Of a stretch of DNA of 64,000 bases, positions 34,384 to 42,758 are shown piece by piece. The notes under the pieces are model-generated. The model made no database searches. It worked only from the letters and a program-made list of their open reading frames with translations, and was not told the DNA's origin. Location: positions 124,001 to 188,000 of the forward strand of contig NZ_BMZS01000011.1 of assembly GCF_014652915.1 (NCBI RefSeq), read 5' to 3'. The stretch is from Thalassobaculum fulvum (GTDB taxonomy: Bacteria > Pseudomonadota > Alphaproteobacteria > Thalassobaculales > Thalassobaculaceae). Made by a program: the position numbers and the translations under genes. How positions within the stretch are numbered: position 1 is the first letter of the stretch; every line of letters begins with the position of its first letter.

Positions 34384-35835
34384 ATGCCGACCGGCAGACC
34401 TCGTTCGATCCCCCGCCGTGCCTTCCTGGCGGGTTCCGGCGCCCTCCTGGCCGCGACCGGGATGCCCGGGCTCGCCCGGGCGGCGCCGCGCGAGTTCCGG
34501 CTGCGGCCTGGGCCGGCGGCCGCGCGGCTGGTGCCGGCGCCGCATCCGGACACCGCGGTGTGGGCCTACAACGGCAGCGTGCCGGGGCCGGAGATCCGGG
34601 TGCGCCAGGGCGAACGGCTGCGGATCGTGGTCGACAACGGGCTGGCCGAAGCGACCACCGTGCACTGCCACGGCATCCGCCTGCCGAACGCCATGGACGG
34701 GGTGCCGCACCTCACCCAGCGGCCGATCGGGCCGGGCGAGACCTTCGTCTACGAGTTCGACGCGGTCGATGCCGGGACCTTCTGGTACCACCCTCACCAG
34801 CGCAGCTCCGAGCAGGTCGACCGCGGGCTCTCGGGGCCGCTGGTGATCGAGGAGGCCGAGCCGCCGGCGGTCGACCGCGACCTGACCTGGATGCTCGACG
34901 ACTGGCGCCTGCTGGGCGACGCCTCGATCAGCGCCGATTTCGGCAACCTGCACGACGCCGCCATGGCCGGACGGATCGGCAATTCGGTCACCGTGAACGG
35001 CGCGGTCCGCGACAGCTTCGCAGTCCGCGCCGGCGAGCGGCTGCGCCTGCGGCTGGTCAACGCCGCCAACGCCCGGGTGTTCGGGCTGCGGTTCGAGGGG
35101 CACGAGCCGGTGGTCGTCGCGCTCGACGGCCAGCCGGTCGACCCGCACGTTCCGGCCGACGGGCGCGTCGTTCTGGGCCCGGCGATGCGGGTCGACGTGA
35201 TCCTGGACATGACCGGCGCGCCCGGTGCGCGCTTCCGGGTGGTCGACGATTTCTATCCGCGTGCCGCCTACCGGCTGCTGGACCTCGCCTACGCCGCCGA
35301 GGTGCTGCGCGACCGCCCGCCGGAGGCGGAGGTGCGCCTGCCCGCGAACCCGATTCCGGAGCCTGACCTCGCCAGCGCGCAGCGTCACGTCGTGACGTTC
35401 GGCGGCGGCGGCATGATGGGGGGAATGATGGGCGGGATGAACGGGCGCGGGATGATGGGCCGGATGATGGGGCCGGGCATGCACGGCGGCGGCATCTGGA
35501 CGATCAACGGCCGCGCCGAGACCGGCCATACCCCGGCGCCGATGCTGACCCTGGCCCGGGACCGCACCCACGTGCTGGCGCTCGCCAACGACACCGGGTT
35601 CTACCACCCGATCCATCTGCACGGGCATTCGTTCCGGGTGATCTCCCGGAACGGCGTGCCGACCCGCCGCCGGGAATGGCAGGACACGGTCCTGCTGGCG
35701 CCGCGCGAGCGGGCGGAAATCGCCTTCGTCGCCGACAACCCGGGCGACTGGATGTTCCATTGCCACATCCTGGAGCACCAGGAGGCCGGGATGACGGGCG
35801 TCATCCGGGTGGCGGCGGACGCGACCCGGACCTGA
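34384..35835 (+). CDS. Multicopper oxidase with a methionine-rich insert
   Basis: A 483-residue exported oxidase. PRRAFLAGSGALLAATG is a twin-arginine signal. The copper sites are complete: HCHG, WYHPH, HPIHLHGH and HCHILEHQEAGM with the type-1 copper ligands at the C-terminus. Before the last domain is a run rich in GGMM and GRMM-type repeats (about residues 340-370, 12 or more Met), resembling the substrate-covering insert of CueO. Periplasmic Cu(I) oxidation is the best guess. It follows the small protein by 97 bp and is convergent with a small secreted-protein gene. Confidence 0.93.
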   Translation: MPTGRPRSIPRRAFLAGSGALLAATGMPGLARAAPREFRLRPGPAAARLVPAPHPDTAVWAYNGSVPGPEIRVRQGERLRIVVDNGLAEATTVHCHGIRLPNAMDGVPHLTQRPIGPGETFVYEFDAVDAGTFWYHPHQRSSEQVDRGLSGPLVIEEAEPPAVDRDLTWMLDDWRLLGDASISADFGNLHDAAMAGRIGNSVTVNGAVRDSFAVRAGERLRLRLVNAANARVFGLRFEGHEPVVVALDGQPVDPHVPADGRVVLGPAMRVDVILDMTGAPGARFRVVDDFYPRAAYRLLDLAYAAEVLRDRPPEAEVRLPANPIPEPDLASAQRHVVTFGGGGMMGGMMGGMNGRGMMGRMMGPGMHGGGIWTINGRAETGHTPAPMLTLARDRTHVLALANDTGFYHPIHLHGHSFRVISRNGVPTRRREWQDTVLLAPRERAEIAFVADNPGDWMFHCHILEHQEAGMTGVIRVAADATRT

Positions 35836-35841
35836 CCGGCG

Positions 35842-36132
35842 TCAGCTGATCGGGACTTTGCTGGAGCAGTGCCCCTCGCGGCCCGGCGTCTCGATGCCCG
35901 GGCCGCCGCCGGACCGTCCCTGCGGGCCGGGCGCGGGGGTTGCCCCGGACCCGGGCGCCGTGCCGGCGGCCGGGCCGGTCGAAGGGGCCTGGACGGTACC
36001 CTGGCTCGACTGCTGCGCCGTCGCCGGCGTCGCGGTGACCGCCAGCAGCACCGCCAGCAGCCCGGCAACGCGGCTGATCCGTGGGAATCGCGGGGCCCGC
36101 CGCCCCGGAATATGCGCCGAAACAAGCAACAT
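35842..36132 (-). CDS. Small secreted proline/glycine-rich protein
   Basis: A 96-residue protein. Residues about 20-40 are a signal peptide (VAGLLAVLLAVTATPATAQQ). The mature part is low-complexity (PAAGTAPGSGATPAPGP), ending GREGHCSSKVPIS with a single histidine and cysteine that could bind a metal. A GGGAGAGG site lies just before the ATG. No family recognised. Its 3' end is 6 bp from the end of the multicopper oxidase gene, convergent. Confidence 0.6.
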   Translation of the reverse strand: MLLVSAHIPGRRAPRFPRISRVAGLLAVLLAVTATPATAQQSSQGTVQAPSTGPAAGTAPGSGATPAPGPQGRSGGGPGIETPGREGHCSSKVPIS

Positions 36133-36288
36133 CGCGCCTCTCCCTCTCGAGAGCGAACCGGCGACCGGGATGCTGTCGTCGAGTAAACACTATGGTCCGA
36201 GCCGGACACCGGTCAAGCTGACGGCGGCAACGCCGGGCGCCGGCCCGGCGCCGAACGACACGATCCCGATCGGAGAGGGGAACGCGGA

Positions 36289-36990
36289 ATGACCGGAACT
36301 GCGGATGACCTGCTGGCGCGGCTGGCGAAGCTGGAGACGGGGCAGGTCAGCGACGTGCTCGACGAGGCCGGGTTGCCGGGCCACGCGCTGTCCTCGGCCC
36401 TGGTGCCGCTGGCTGCCGGGCAGCGCTTCGCCGGGGTGGCGGTGTGCGCCCGCGGCGAGACGGCGGTCGAGGGCCGGCATGCCCGGCCGGCGATGCCGGG
36501 CTCGGCGCTCGAGGCGGCGATGCGGCCGGGCGGCGTGCTGGTGATCGACAGCGGCGGCTTCGCGCGCGGCGCCCTGCTCGGCGGATTCGTCGCCTACAGC
36601 CTGCAGCGCCAGGGCTGCGTCGCGATCGTCACCGACGGGCCGGTGCGCGACGCCGACGAGATCCGCGGCCTCGGCCTGCCGGTGGTCTGCGGGGGCGTCA
36701 CCCCGGTCAACGGCTCGCGGCGCTGGCGGTGGATCGAGGTCGGCGTGCCGGTCACCCTGCCCGGGCAGGAGGGCCGGCCGCTCGCGATCGCGCCCGGCGA
36801 CTACATCCTGGCCGACGGCGACGGGGTCGTGGTGGTGCCGGCGACGGCGGCCCGCACGATCGTCGAGGACGCCGAGGAGCTGGCCCGCATCGAGGCGCGC
36901 ATCGGCGAGGGACTGCGCGCCGGCGGCAGCCGGGCCGAGGTGTTCAAGCGCAACCCGCGCTTCGACCACGTCCGGCCGGCGCACTCCTGA
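36289..36990 (+). CDS. RraA-like / 4-hydroxy-4-methyl-2-oxoglutarate aldolase-family protein
   Basis: A 233-residue protein with the family pattern: LETGQVSDVLDEAG at the start, RFAGVAVCARG, LGGFVAYSLQRQGC and TDGPVRDADEI, containing the arginine and aspartate that position pyruvate and the metal in HMG/CHA aldolases. It could cleave a 4-hydroxy-2-oxo acid or, like RraA, act as a regulator; the DG-x-x-RD motif leans towards aldolase or decarboxylase activity. The ATG at 36289 follows a GGAGAGGGG-type site. Confidence 0.85.
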   Translation: MTGTADDLLARLAKLETGQVSDVLDEAGLPGHALSSALVPLAAGQRFAGVAVCARGETAVEGRHARPAMPGSALEAAMRPGGVLVIDSGGFARGALLGGFVAYSLQRQGCVAIVTDGPVRDADEIRGLGLPVVCGGVTPVNGSRRWRWIEVGVPVTLPGQEGRPLAIAPGDYILADGDGVVVVPATAARTIVEDAEELARIEARIGEGLRAGGSRAEVFKRNPRFDHVRPAHS

Positions 36991-37025
36991 CGCAACCGGC
37001 GCGCCAGCAGCGGGGCCGCATTGTC

Positions 37026-39407
37026 CTAGGCGGCGAGCCGGACGCGGATGCCGGTCGGCGCGGTGCTCAGGACGACACCGCTGACCGGTGCCTCGCCACG
37101 GACGGTCAGCCGGACCCGGCTGCCTTCCTCGAACCCCGAAGGATCGAGGTCCCTCAGGAAGGCGATGCCGTCGGTCCGGTTGTGCAGCACGCAGCGCAGC
37201 GAGCGGTCGCCGACCTGCAGTTCGGCGGGCAGGTCGAGCACCGGCCGGCCCTTGGTGCGCCGGTCGGCGTCGTCGGTCGCGCTTCGGACCACCCGGACGA
37301 TGACGGAGCGCAGCTCCTGGATGGCGCCTTCGACATCGATGGCGGCGTTCTGCACGCTCTTGGTGATGTCCAGGGTCGCGGTGGCTTCCTGCGAGACGTC
37401 GGAGATCCGCTGGGAGACCTCGTTGGTCGCCTCGGTGGTGTCCGAGACGCTGCGGCTGATCTCCGCGGTCGCCGATGCCTGCTCCTCCATCGCCGCCGCG
37501 ACCGTGGTCGAGATCGACTCGATGTCGGAGATCGCCTCGCTCATCTCCGAGACCTCGTGGACCGCCTGTCCCGTGACGGTCTGGACCTCGCTGATCTGCC
37601 GGCCGATTTCCTCGGTCGCCTGCGCCGTCTGGTTGGCCAGCGCCTTCACTTCCGAGGCGACCACGGCGAAACCCTTGCCGGCCTCGCCGGCCCGGGCGGC
37701 CTCGATGGTGGCGTTCAGGGCCAGCAGGTTGGTCTGCTCGGCGATTCCGCGGATCAGGTTCGAGACCTCGCCGATGCGCTGGACGGAGTTGGCGAGCGAC
37801 TGGATGGTGGCCTGCGTTCGGTTGCCGATCGCGACCGCCGAGCCGGTGACTTCGCTCGCACGGGTCACCTGGCTGGCGATCTCGCGGATCGAGCTGGTCA
37901 GTTCCTCGGTCGCCGCGGCCACCGCCTGGGCATTGGCCATGCTCTGGTTGGCCGCCGCCGCCACCGATCCGGAGTTCTCGGAGACCCGCTCGGCGGAAGC
38001 GGCCATCGAGCGGGCGTCGCCGGCCATGCTCTGTGTCAGGTTCGAGACGTCGTCGACCGCCCGGCGGGCCTCCGCCTCGACGGTGTCGGCCATCTCGCGG
38101 ATCGCCTTGCGCCGGATCTCGTCGGCCTTCGCCTGGCTGGCGGCCCGCTCGAACTCGGCGTAGGCGATGCGCGCCTGCAGGGCCCGGAGCTGGACGGTGA
38201 CGGCCCGGAACTCGGCCATCTTCGGCAGACGGACACGCGCCGTCTTCGGATCCCTGGCGATGTCGACGAACGAGGTCTCCAGGGTCGTCAGGGCGCTGCG
38301 CAGGGCGTGCAGCATCCGATAGCCGGCCAGCAAGGCCAGAACGATCGCCAGGGCGGTGGCGCCGACCATCCCGACCAAGGCCCTGTCGAGGAAGCTCTCG
38401 GCGTTGCCGGAGATGTCGAGCGCTGCCAACTGCAGCTTCTCCACGAACTGCGACAGTGCGTCGGTGAAAGGATCGACGGCCGGGTACAGTTCCTGCTCGA
38501 TGAAGACGATCAGGTCGTCCTTGGAACGGGCATCGATGATGGCCAGCAGGCGGGAGACCGCCTGGTCGGTACGAACCTTGACCGCCTTGGCGCCATCCAT
38601 GATGCGCTTCTCTTCGGCCGGGTGCTCGGCGGTGGACAGGTCCTTCCACAGCGGCTCGACCGTCCGGATGGCGTCCTGGACCGAGGCCTTCGCCTCGTCC
38701 CACGAGAACGTGCCGGCGCGGAGCTTGTGCGACGCGTCGACGATCTGGACGGCGTAGGCGTCCGACACCGTCTTCATGGCCGCCATCTCGGCCAGCGGCT
38801 CGTTGCGGAGCGTCTCGAAGGCGTCGAATGCCGAAGACCTAACGACGAGGCCGACCCCCGAGAGGATGGCCATCAGCAACAGCACCAGCGAGAAGGCGAT
38901 GACGATCTGTCCCTTCAGGCTGGACGCGAACCGCGACAGGCGGGCGCCGGCGGTCGTCGAGACGACGTCGCCGCCCACGATCGCGAGGTTCTTCGCCGTG
39001 CCTTCGCGAACCTGGCGGTACAGCGCGTCGTAGTGGCCGGTCTCTTCCCGGGTCGGCCGCGTGCGGATCGAGATGAAGCCGGTGACCTTGCCGTCGTCGA
39101 TCACCGGCGTGACGTTGGCCCGGACCCAGTAGTGGTCGCCGGTCTTGGTGCGGTTCTTGACGAAGCCTTCCCAGCAGCTTCCCGCCTTGATCGTCTCCCA
39201 CAGGTCGCGGAATGCCTGTTTCGGCATGTGCGGGTGCCGGACGATGTTGTGCGGCTCGCCGAGCAACTCCTGCTCGGTGAAACCGCTGATCCGCACGAAG
39301 GCCTCGTTGGCGAACTCGATCTTGCCGCCGGTACCGGTCCGGGAAACCAGTACGTCGTTCTCGGCAAAATCAACCTGCCGGTCCGTGATCGGGCCGTTGT
39401 CGCGCAT
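37026..39407 (-). CDS. Aer-like PAS chemoreceptor with C-terminal PilZ-like domain
   Basis: A 793-residue methyl-accepting protein. Residues about 15-125 are an Aer-type PAS domain ([34 protein letters not shown]), which in Aer binds FAD for oxygen or redox sensing. Transmembrane helices follow (about 165-190 and 340-365), with a helical region between. The signalling hairpin has [20 protein letters not shown]. The last 80 residues ([32 protein letters not shown]) look like a PilZ domain for cyclic-di-GMP, as in Azospirillum Tlp1. GAGGAGA precedes the ATG. Confidence 0.9.
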   Translation of the reverse strand: MRDNGPITDRQVDFAENDVLVSRTGTGGKIEFANEAFVRISGFTEQELLGEPHNIVRHPHMPKQAFRDLWETIKAGSCWEGFVKNRTKTGDHYWVRANVTPVIDDGKVTGFISIRTRPTREETGHYDALYRQVREGTAKNLAIVGGDVVSTTAGARLSRFASSLKGQIVIAFSLVLLLMAILSGVGLVVRSSAFDAFETLRNEPLAEMAAMKTVSDAYAVQIVDASHKLRAGTFSWDEAKASVQDAIRTVEPLWKDLSTAEHPAEEKRIMDGAKAVKVRTDQAVSRLLAIIDARSKDDLIVFIEQELYPAVDPFTDALSQFVEKLQLAALDISGNAESFLDRALVGMVGATALAIVLALLAGYRMLHALRSALTTLETSFVDIARDPKTARVRLPKMAEFRAVTVQLRALQARIAYAEFERAASQAKADEIRRKAIREMADTVEAEARRAVDDVSNLTQSMAGDARSMAASAERVSENSGSVAAAANQSMANAQAVAAATEELTSSIREIASQVTRASEVTGSAVAIGNRTQATIQSLANSVQRIGEVSNLIRGIAEQTNLLALNATIEAARAGEAGKGFAVVASEVKALANQTAQATEEIGRQISEVQTVTGQAVHEVSEMSEAISDIESISTTVAAAMEEQASATAEISRSVSDTTEATNEVSQRISDVSQEATATLDITKSVQNAAIDVEGAIQELRSVIVRVVRSATDDADRRTKGRPVLDLPAELQVGDRSLRCVLHNRTDGIAFLRDLDPSGFEEGSRVRLTVRGEAPVSGVVLSTAPTGIRVRLAA

Positions 39408-39788
39408 GGAACGTCTCCTCGTGCAGAATCCGTCCGCGGCGATGCTGTGGACTGGGATTCAATCGTCATCGTCAGCCGGCCTCGCGGCCGGCCGTCGGTC
39501 CTGGGGATGCTCGAATAGTCCGGGCCAGCACGGTCTTGTCTTCCCAAACGGGAAGCGCCTCAAGAGCTCGGGCGATCTCGTCTGGGTGCCGTACTGTCGA
39601 TGAAGGGACTTTACCATGGGGATGCTTGCGAACGGCATCCGTATATTCCGAAACCGGCAGACGGGGCCACGGCCGGGGACGACCGCGACCGCTCGGCCGG
39701 TCCGGGACGCGGTTCGGCACGGCGCGACCCGCCACGCGTGCCGGGCGCGAGCGTCGAAGCCGGGGGAAACGGGAGCAGGGCTCGGGGA
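39408..39788. other. 381-bp gap between the receptor and tRNA genes
   Basis: No convincing gene. A minus-strand open frame at 39472-39735 has a non-repetitive C-terminal part (HPDEIARALEALPVWEDK) but no good start or ribosome site and matches nothing I recognise. The receptor's promoter must lie within the first part, next to 39407. Mature tRNA 3' flanking sequence occupies the right end. Confidence 0.5.
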
Positions 39789-39875
39789 TGGTGCGGGCGG
39801 TCGGACTCGAACCGACACTCTGTCACCAGAACCGGATTTTGAGTCCGGCGCGTCTACCAATTCCGCCACGCCCGC
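39789..39875 (-). tRNA. trnL: tRNA-Leu (anticodon CAA)
   Basis: An 87-nt type II tRNA on the minus strand. The acceptor GCGGGCG pairs with CGCCCGC, followed by discriminator A and an encoded CCA. The D-arm is GCGGAATTGGTAGACGC. The anticodon stem CCGGA/TCCGG holds the loop CTCAAAA, giving anticodon CAA (reads UUG). The long variable arm TCTG-GTGA-CAGA and T-loop GGTTCGAGTCC are all typical of tRNA-Leu. Confidence 0.97.
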
Positions 39876-39957
39876 AGCGTCGGAATTCCTACTACGGCAG
39901 GGCTCCGGGTTCGACCAGAAATTTCGCGCGCCGGCCGGGCTCGACGCGACGCCGGGC

Positions 39958-40974
39958 TCAGTGCAGGAAGGCGAGCAGCACGTAGCGGCTTCCGCGGGTC
40001 ACCGGGCGGGCCTCGTGCAGCAGGTTGCACGAGAACGCCACCGCCTCGCCGGCGGCCGGGCGATAGCCGAACTCGCCGTATTCCGGAAACACCAGGTGGC
40101 CGCCGTCGTACTCGCCGGTGTTCAGGTTCAGGGTCACCGCGAACCGGCGGGTGCGGCCGGCCTCGGAGGCGTTGTCGCGGTGCGGGCGGAAGTGGCCGCG
40201 CTCTTCGCCGTCGTAGCGCACGATCTTGAACAGCTCGTGGCGCTGGATCGGCGAGTGGGTGGCGCGGGCGATCTCCGGGATCACCCGGCGCTGGAAGATG
40301 TGGCGGATCTCGGCCTCCAGCGGCGACCCGGCCGCCACCACGTGGTCGCGCCGCACCTTGACCTCGGCGTCGGACCGCAGGACCAGTTCGCTTCCGACCT
40401 TCTCGAGGAACCCCGACGATTCGTTGCCCTGGGTGTCGTGCACGTGCATCAGCCAGCGGCACCACTGCGGTGACAGCACGTTCGGGATCACCATGACCGG
40501 CGCCTGGATCGACGGTCCCTCGCGGAACCGGTCCGGCGGCAGGCGGTCGCGGACCAGCCCCAGGCAGGCGCCGGCGTGGGCGTCCGGGTCGCCCTCCAGC
40601 GGCAGCACCGCGGCCAGTCGCGAGGCGCGGTCGAACACCATGGTGGACGGGTGTTCGAGGTGGAAGTTGTGGGCCAGCGCCCCGGCCGGGTCGGCCAGCG
40701 CCGTGACCCCGTCGACGGCGTCCCCGGCCACGGTCTGCGGTCCGCCGCGGCGCACCAGGTAGAGGTCGGCGCCGGCTTCCCGGAAGTCGGCGGCGCGGGA
40801 CGACAGGGCCAATGCGACGGGCAACGGGTCCTGCGACCCGGCGGCGACGTGCAGGACCGCGGTGCGTCCGGCCATGCGGGTGATCGGCCTGGTCTTGCCG
40901 TCGCCGTTGCGCAACTCGACGGCCGGGGCGACGTCGCCGATGTCGAACCACGGGTGGAGGGGTGGCTTCTGCAT
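39958..40974 (-). CDS. Peroxiredoxin-like domain fused to a prolyl-4-hydroxylase-type 2OG-Fe(II) oxygenase
   Basis: A 338-residue protein. Residues 1-140 are thioredoxin/peroxiredoxin-like (WFDIGDVAPAVEL, DPAGALAHNFHL, STMVFDRASRLAAV), although no active CxxC is visible. Residues about 160-338 are an iron/2-oxoglutarate oxygenase with HFRPHRDN (His and Asp ligands), VTLNLNTGEYDGGHLVFPEY, the distal histidine in LLHEARPV and the 2OG-binding arginine in SRYVLL. It probably hydroxylates a protein or peptide residue. The start ATG at 40974 removes 12 unlikely residues. It is upstream of the tRNA on the same strand. Confidence 0.88.
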   Translation of the reverse strand: MQKPPLHPWFDIGDVAPAVELRNGDGKTRPITRMAGRTAVLHVAAGSQDPLPVALALSSRAADFREAGADLYLVRRGGPQTVAGDAVDGVTALADPAGALAHNFHLEHPSTMVFDRASRLAAVLPLEGDPDAHAGACLGLVRDRLPPDRFREGPSIQAPVMVIPNVLSPQWCRWLMHVHDTQGNESSGFLEKVGSELVLRSDAEVKVRRDHVVAAGSPLEAEIRHIFQRRVIPEIARATHSPIQRHELFKIVRYDGEERGHFRPHRDNASEAGRTRRFAVTLNLNTGEYDGGHLVFPEYGEFGYRPAAGEAVAFSCNLLHEARPVTRGSRYVLLAFLH

Positions 40975-41091
40975 GGCGGCATCTTGGCCGATGCCGGCGG
41001 TGCACGGCAACCGGCCGGCATCGGCTTGCGGGGGGCGGCGGGCGCTGCTATCCGGGATCGGTCAGCCACCCGCCGGGACCCGAGTACCCAT

Positions 41092-41673
41092 ATGCTGCGG
41101 CCGTTCTACGACTGGACCCTGCGGGTCGCCGGCGACAAGCGCGCCGATCGCTGGCTGGCGCTGGTGGCTTTCGTCGAGAGCTCGGTGTTCCCGATCCCGC
41201 CGGACGTGATGATCGTCCCGATGGTGCTGGCCGACCGCCGCCGGGCGTGGCGGGTGGCGACGGTCGCCACCATCGCCTCGGTGATCGGCGGGCTGTTCGG
41301 CTATGCCATCGGCAGCCTGTTCTTCGAGGCGCTCGGCCAGCCGATCCTCGACCTGTACGGCTATGCCGACAAGTTCGCGGCGTTCGCCGGGCGCTACAAC
41401 GAGTGGGGCGCGTGGATCGTGTTCGGGGCCGGGCTGACGCCGTTCCCGTACAAGGTGATCACCATCGCCAGCGGCGTGACCCGGCTCGACCTCCTGGTGT
41501 TCGTGGTCGCCTCGGTCCTGGCGCGCGGCATCCGGTTCTACGCGGTCGCCGGCCTGCTGTGGTGGTTCGGGCCGCCGATCCGCCGGTTCCTGGACCGCTA
41601 CCTGGGGCCGGTGACGGTCGTGTTCTTCGTGCTGTTGATCGGCGGCTTCGTCGCCCTCAAATATGCGGTCTGA
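41092..41673 (+). CDS. YqaA/DedA-family membrane protein
   Basis: A 193-residue inner-membrane protein of the SNARE-associated/DedA superfamily. FVESSVFPIPPDVMIVPMV is the characteristic membrane-dipping motif, and GAGLTPFPYKVITIASGV is the second. There are about five helices. Some DedA-superfamily proteins flip phospholipids or undecaprenyl phosphate; the YqaA branch is less defined. The ATG at 41092 fits. It is followed 4 bp later by dsbB and then coq7, all rightward. Confidence 0.9.
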   Translation: MLRPFYDWTLRVAGDKRADRWLALVAFVESSVFPIPPDVMIVPMVLADRRRAWRVATVATIASVIGGLFGYAIGSLFFEALGQPILDLYGYADKFAAFAGRYNEWGAWIVFGAGLTPFPYKVITIASGVTRLDLLVFVVASVLARGIRFYAVAGLLWWFGPPIRRFLDRYLGPVTVVFFVLLIGGFVALKYAV

Positions 41674-41676
41674 CCG

Positions 41677-42180
41677 ATGACGCGCACCGTACCTTTCGCC
41701 GGGCTGGCCCTGGCCGCCGCCTCCGCCGCCGCCTTGGCGCTCGCCTTCGTCGGCCAGTACGGCTTCGACCTGCAGCCCTGCGTGCTGTGCGTCTGGCAGC
41801 GCTGGCCGCACGGTGCCGCAATCGTGCTCGGGCTGGCCGCCTGGGTGCTGCGCGGCCGGCCGGCGGCGGCCACCGCGGCGCTGCTGCTGGCGGTGGCGGC
41901 CGAGCTGACGACCGGCGGCATCGCGGTGTTCCATGTCGGGGTCGAGCAGGGCTGGTGGCAGGGCACCGCGGAGTGCGGCTCCGGCGCCCTGCCGAACGAC
42001 CTGGCGGCGCTGAAGGCGCAGATTCTGAGCCAGCCGATCGTGCGCTGCGACGAGGTGGCGTTCGCGGTGTTCGGGATCTCCATGGCAGGATGGAACGCGC
42101 TGCTGGCGGCCGGGCTGGCCGGGCTCGGCGTCGGCGCCGTGCTCGAGGACCGCCGGCCGGCAAGGGAGGACGCGGCATGA
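41677..42180 (+). CDS. dsbB: Disulfide bond formation protein B
   Basis: A 167-residue four-helix membrane protein. The first cysteine pair is C35/C38 (QPCVLCVWQRWP) and the second is C100/C124 in the periplasmic loop. These form the electron relay that reoxidises DsbA and passes electrons to ubiquinone. The arginine after the first pair (R42) fits the quinone-binding residue. It begins 4 bp after the YqaA stop and overlaps coq7 by 4 bp, linking a quinone-reducing enzyme to a quinone-synthesis gene. No dsbA is in the window. Confidence 0.93.
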   Translation: MTRTVPFAGLALAAASAAALALAFVGQYGFDLQPCVLCVWQRWPHGAAIVLGLAAWVLRGRPAAATAALLLAVAAELTTGGIAVFHVGVEQGWWQGTAECGSGALPNDLAALKAQILSQPIVRCDEVAFAVFGISMAGWNALLAAGLAGLGVGAVLEDRRPAREDAA

Positions 42181-42758
42181 CCGACACGAGCGATACCGCA
42201 AAGACCGGCACCGGCGGCGGCCGGCGCCGCCTGCCGGGCGAGCTGACCCACGCGCAGCTGATCGACCGGATCGTGCGGGTCGACCATGCCGGCGAGTTCG
42301 GCGCCCAGCGCATCTACGAGGGCCAGCTGGCGGTGCTCGGCAAGCGGCCGAGTGCCAAGACCATCCGCCACATGAAGGAGCAGGAGGACCGCCACCTGGC
42401 GGCCTTCGAGGCGCTGATCCGCCAGCGCCGGGTGCGCCCGACCATCCTGCACCCGATCTGGCACGTCGCCGGCTTCGCGCTCGGCGCCGGCACCGCGCTG
42501 ATGGGCGAGAAGGCGGCGATGGCCTGCACGATCGCCGTCGAGGAGGTGATCGACGACCACTACCGCCGCCAGCACGACGCGCTCGGCGAGGACGAGGCCG
42601 AGCTGAAGGCGACCATCGAGGAGTTCCGAGCCGAGGAGGCCGAGCACGCCCATATCGGCCGCGAGCACGGCGGCGAGGAGACCGTCGGCTACCCGGTGCT
42701 GCGGGCGGCGATCCGGGCGGGCTCGCGGGCGGCGATCTGGCTCAGCGAGCGGTTCTAG
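42177..42758 (+). CDS. coq7: Demethoxyubiquinone hydroxylase
   Basis: A 193-residue di-iron hydroxylase. The carboxylate-bridged iron ligands are in DHAGEFGAQ, EQEDRHL, VEEVIDDHY and EEAEHAHIG, matching two ExxH motifs. It hydroxylates C6 of demethoxyubiquinone, the penultimate ubiquinone step. GGGAGGA lies just before the ATG at 42177, which overlaps the dsbB stop (ATGA). This type is usual in Alphaproteobacteria in place of UbiF. The 3' end overlaps the convergent tctA gene by 17 bp. Confidence 0.95.
   Translation: MTDTSDTAKTGTGGGRRRLPGELTHAQLIDRIVRVDHAGEFGAQRIYEGQLAVLGKRPSAKTIRHMKEQEDRHLAAFEALIRQRRVRPTILHPIWHVAGFALGAGTALMGEKAAMACTIAVEEVIDDHYRRQHDALGEDEAELKATIEEFRAEEAEHAHIGREHGGEETVGYPVLRAAIRAGSRAAIWLSERF

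Noticed and set aside
35400-35480. Repeated GGMM-type DNA as a possible tandem repeat
   Set aside because: It is in-frame coding sequence for the methionine-rich insert of the multicopper oxidase, not a separate repeat.
39459-39869. A minus-strand frame starting MAELVDAPDSKSG
   Set aside because: This is the translated tRNA-Leu gene, a well-known artefact; the tRNA structure explains the sequence.
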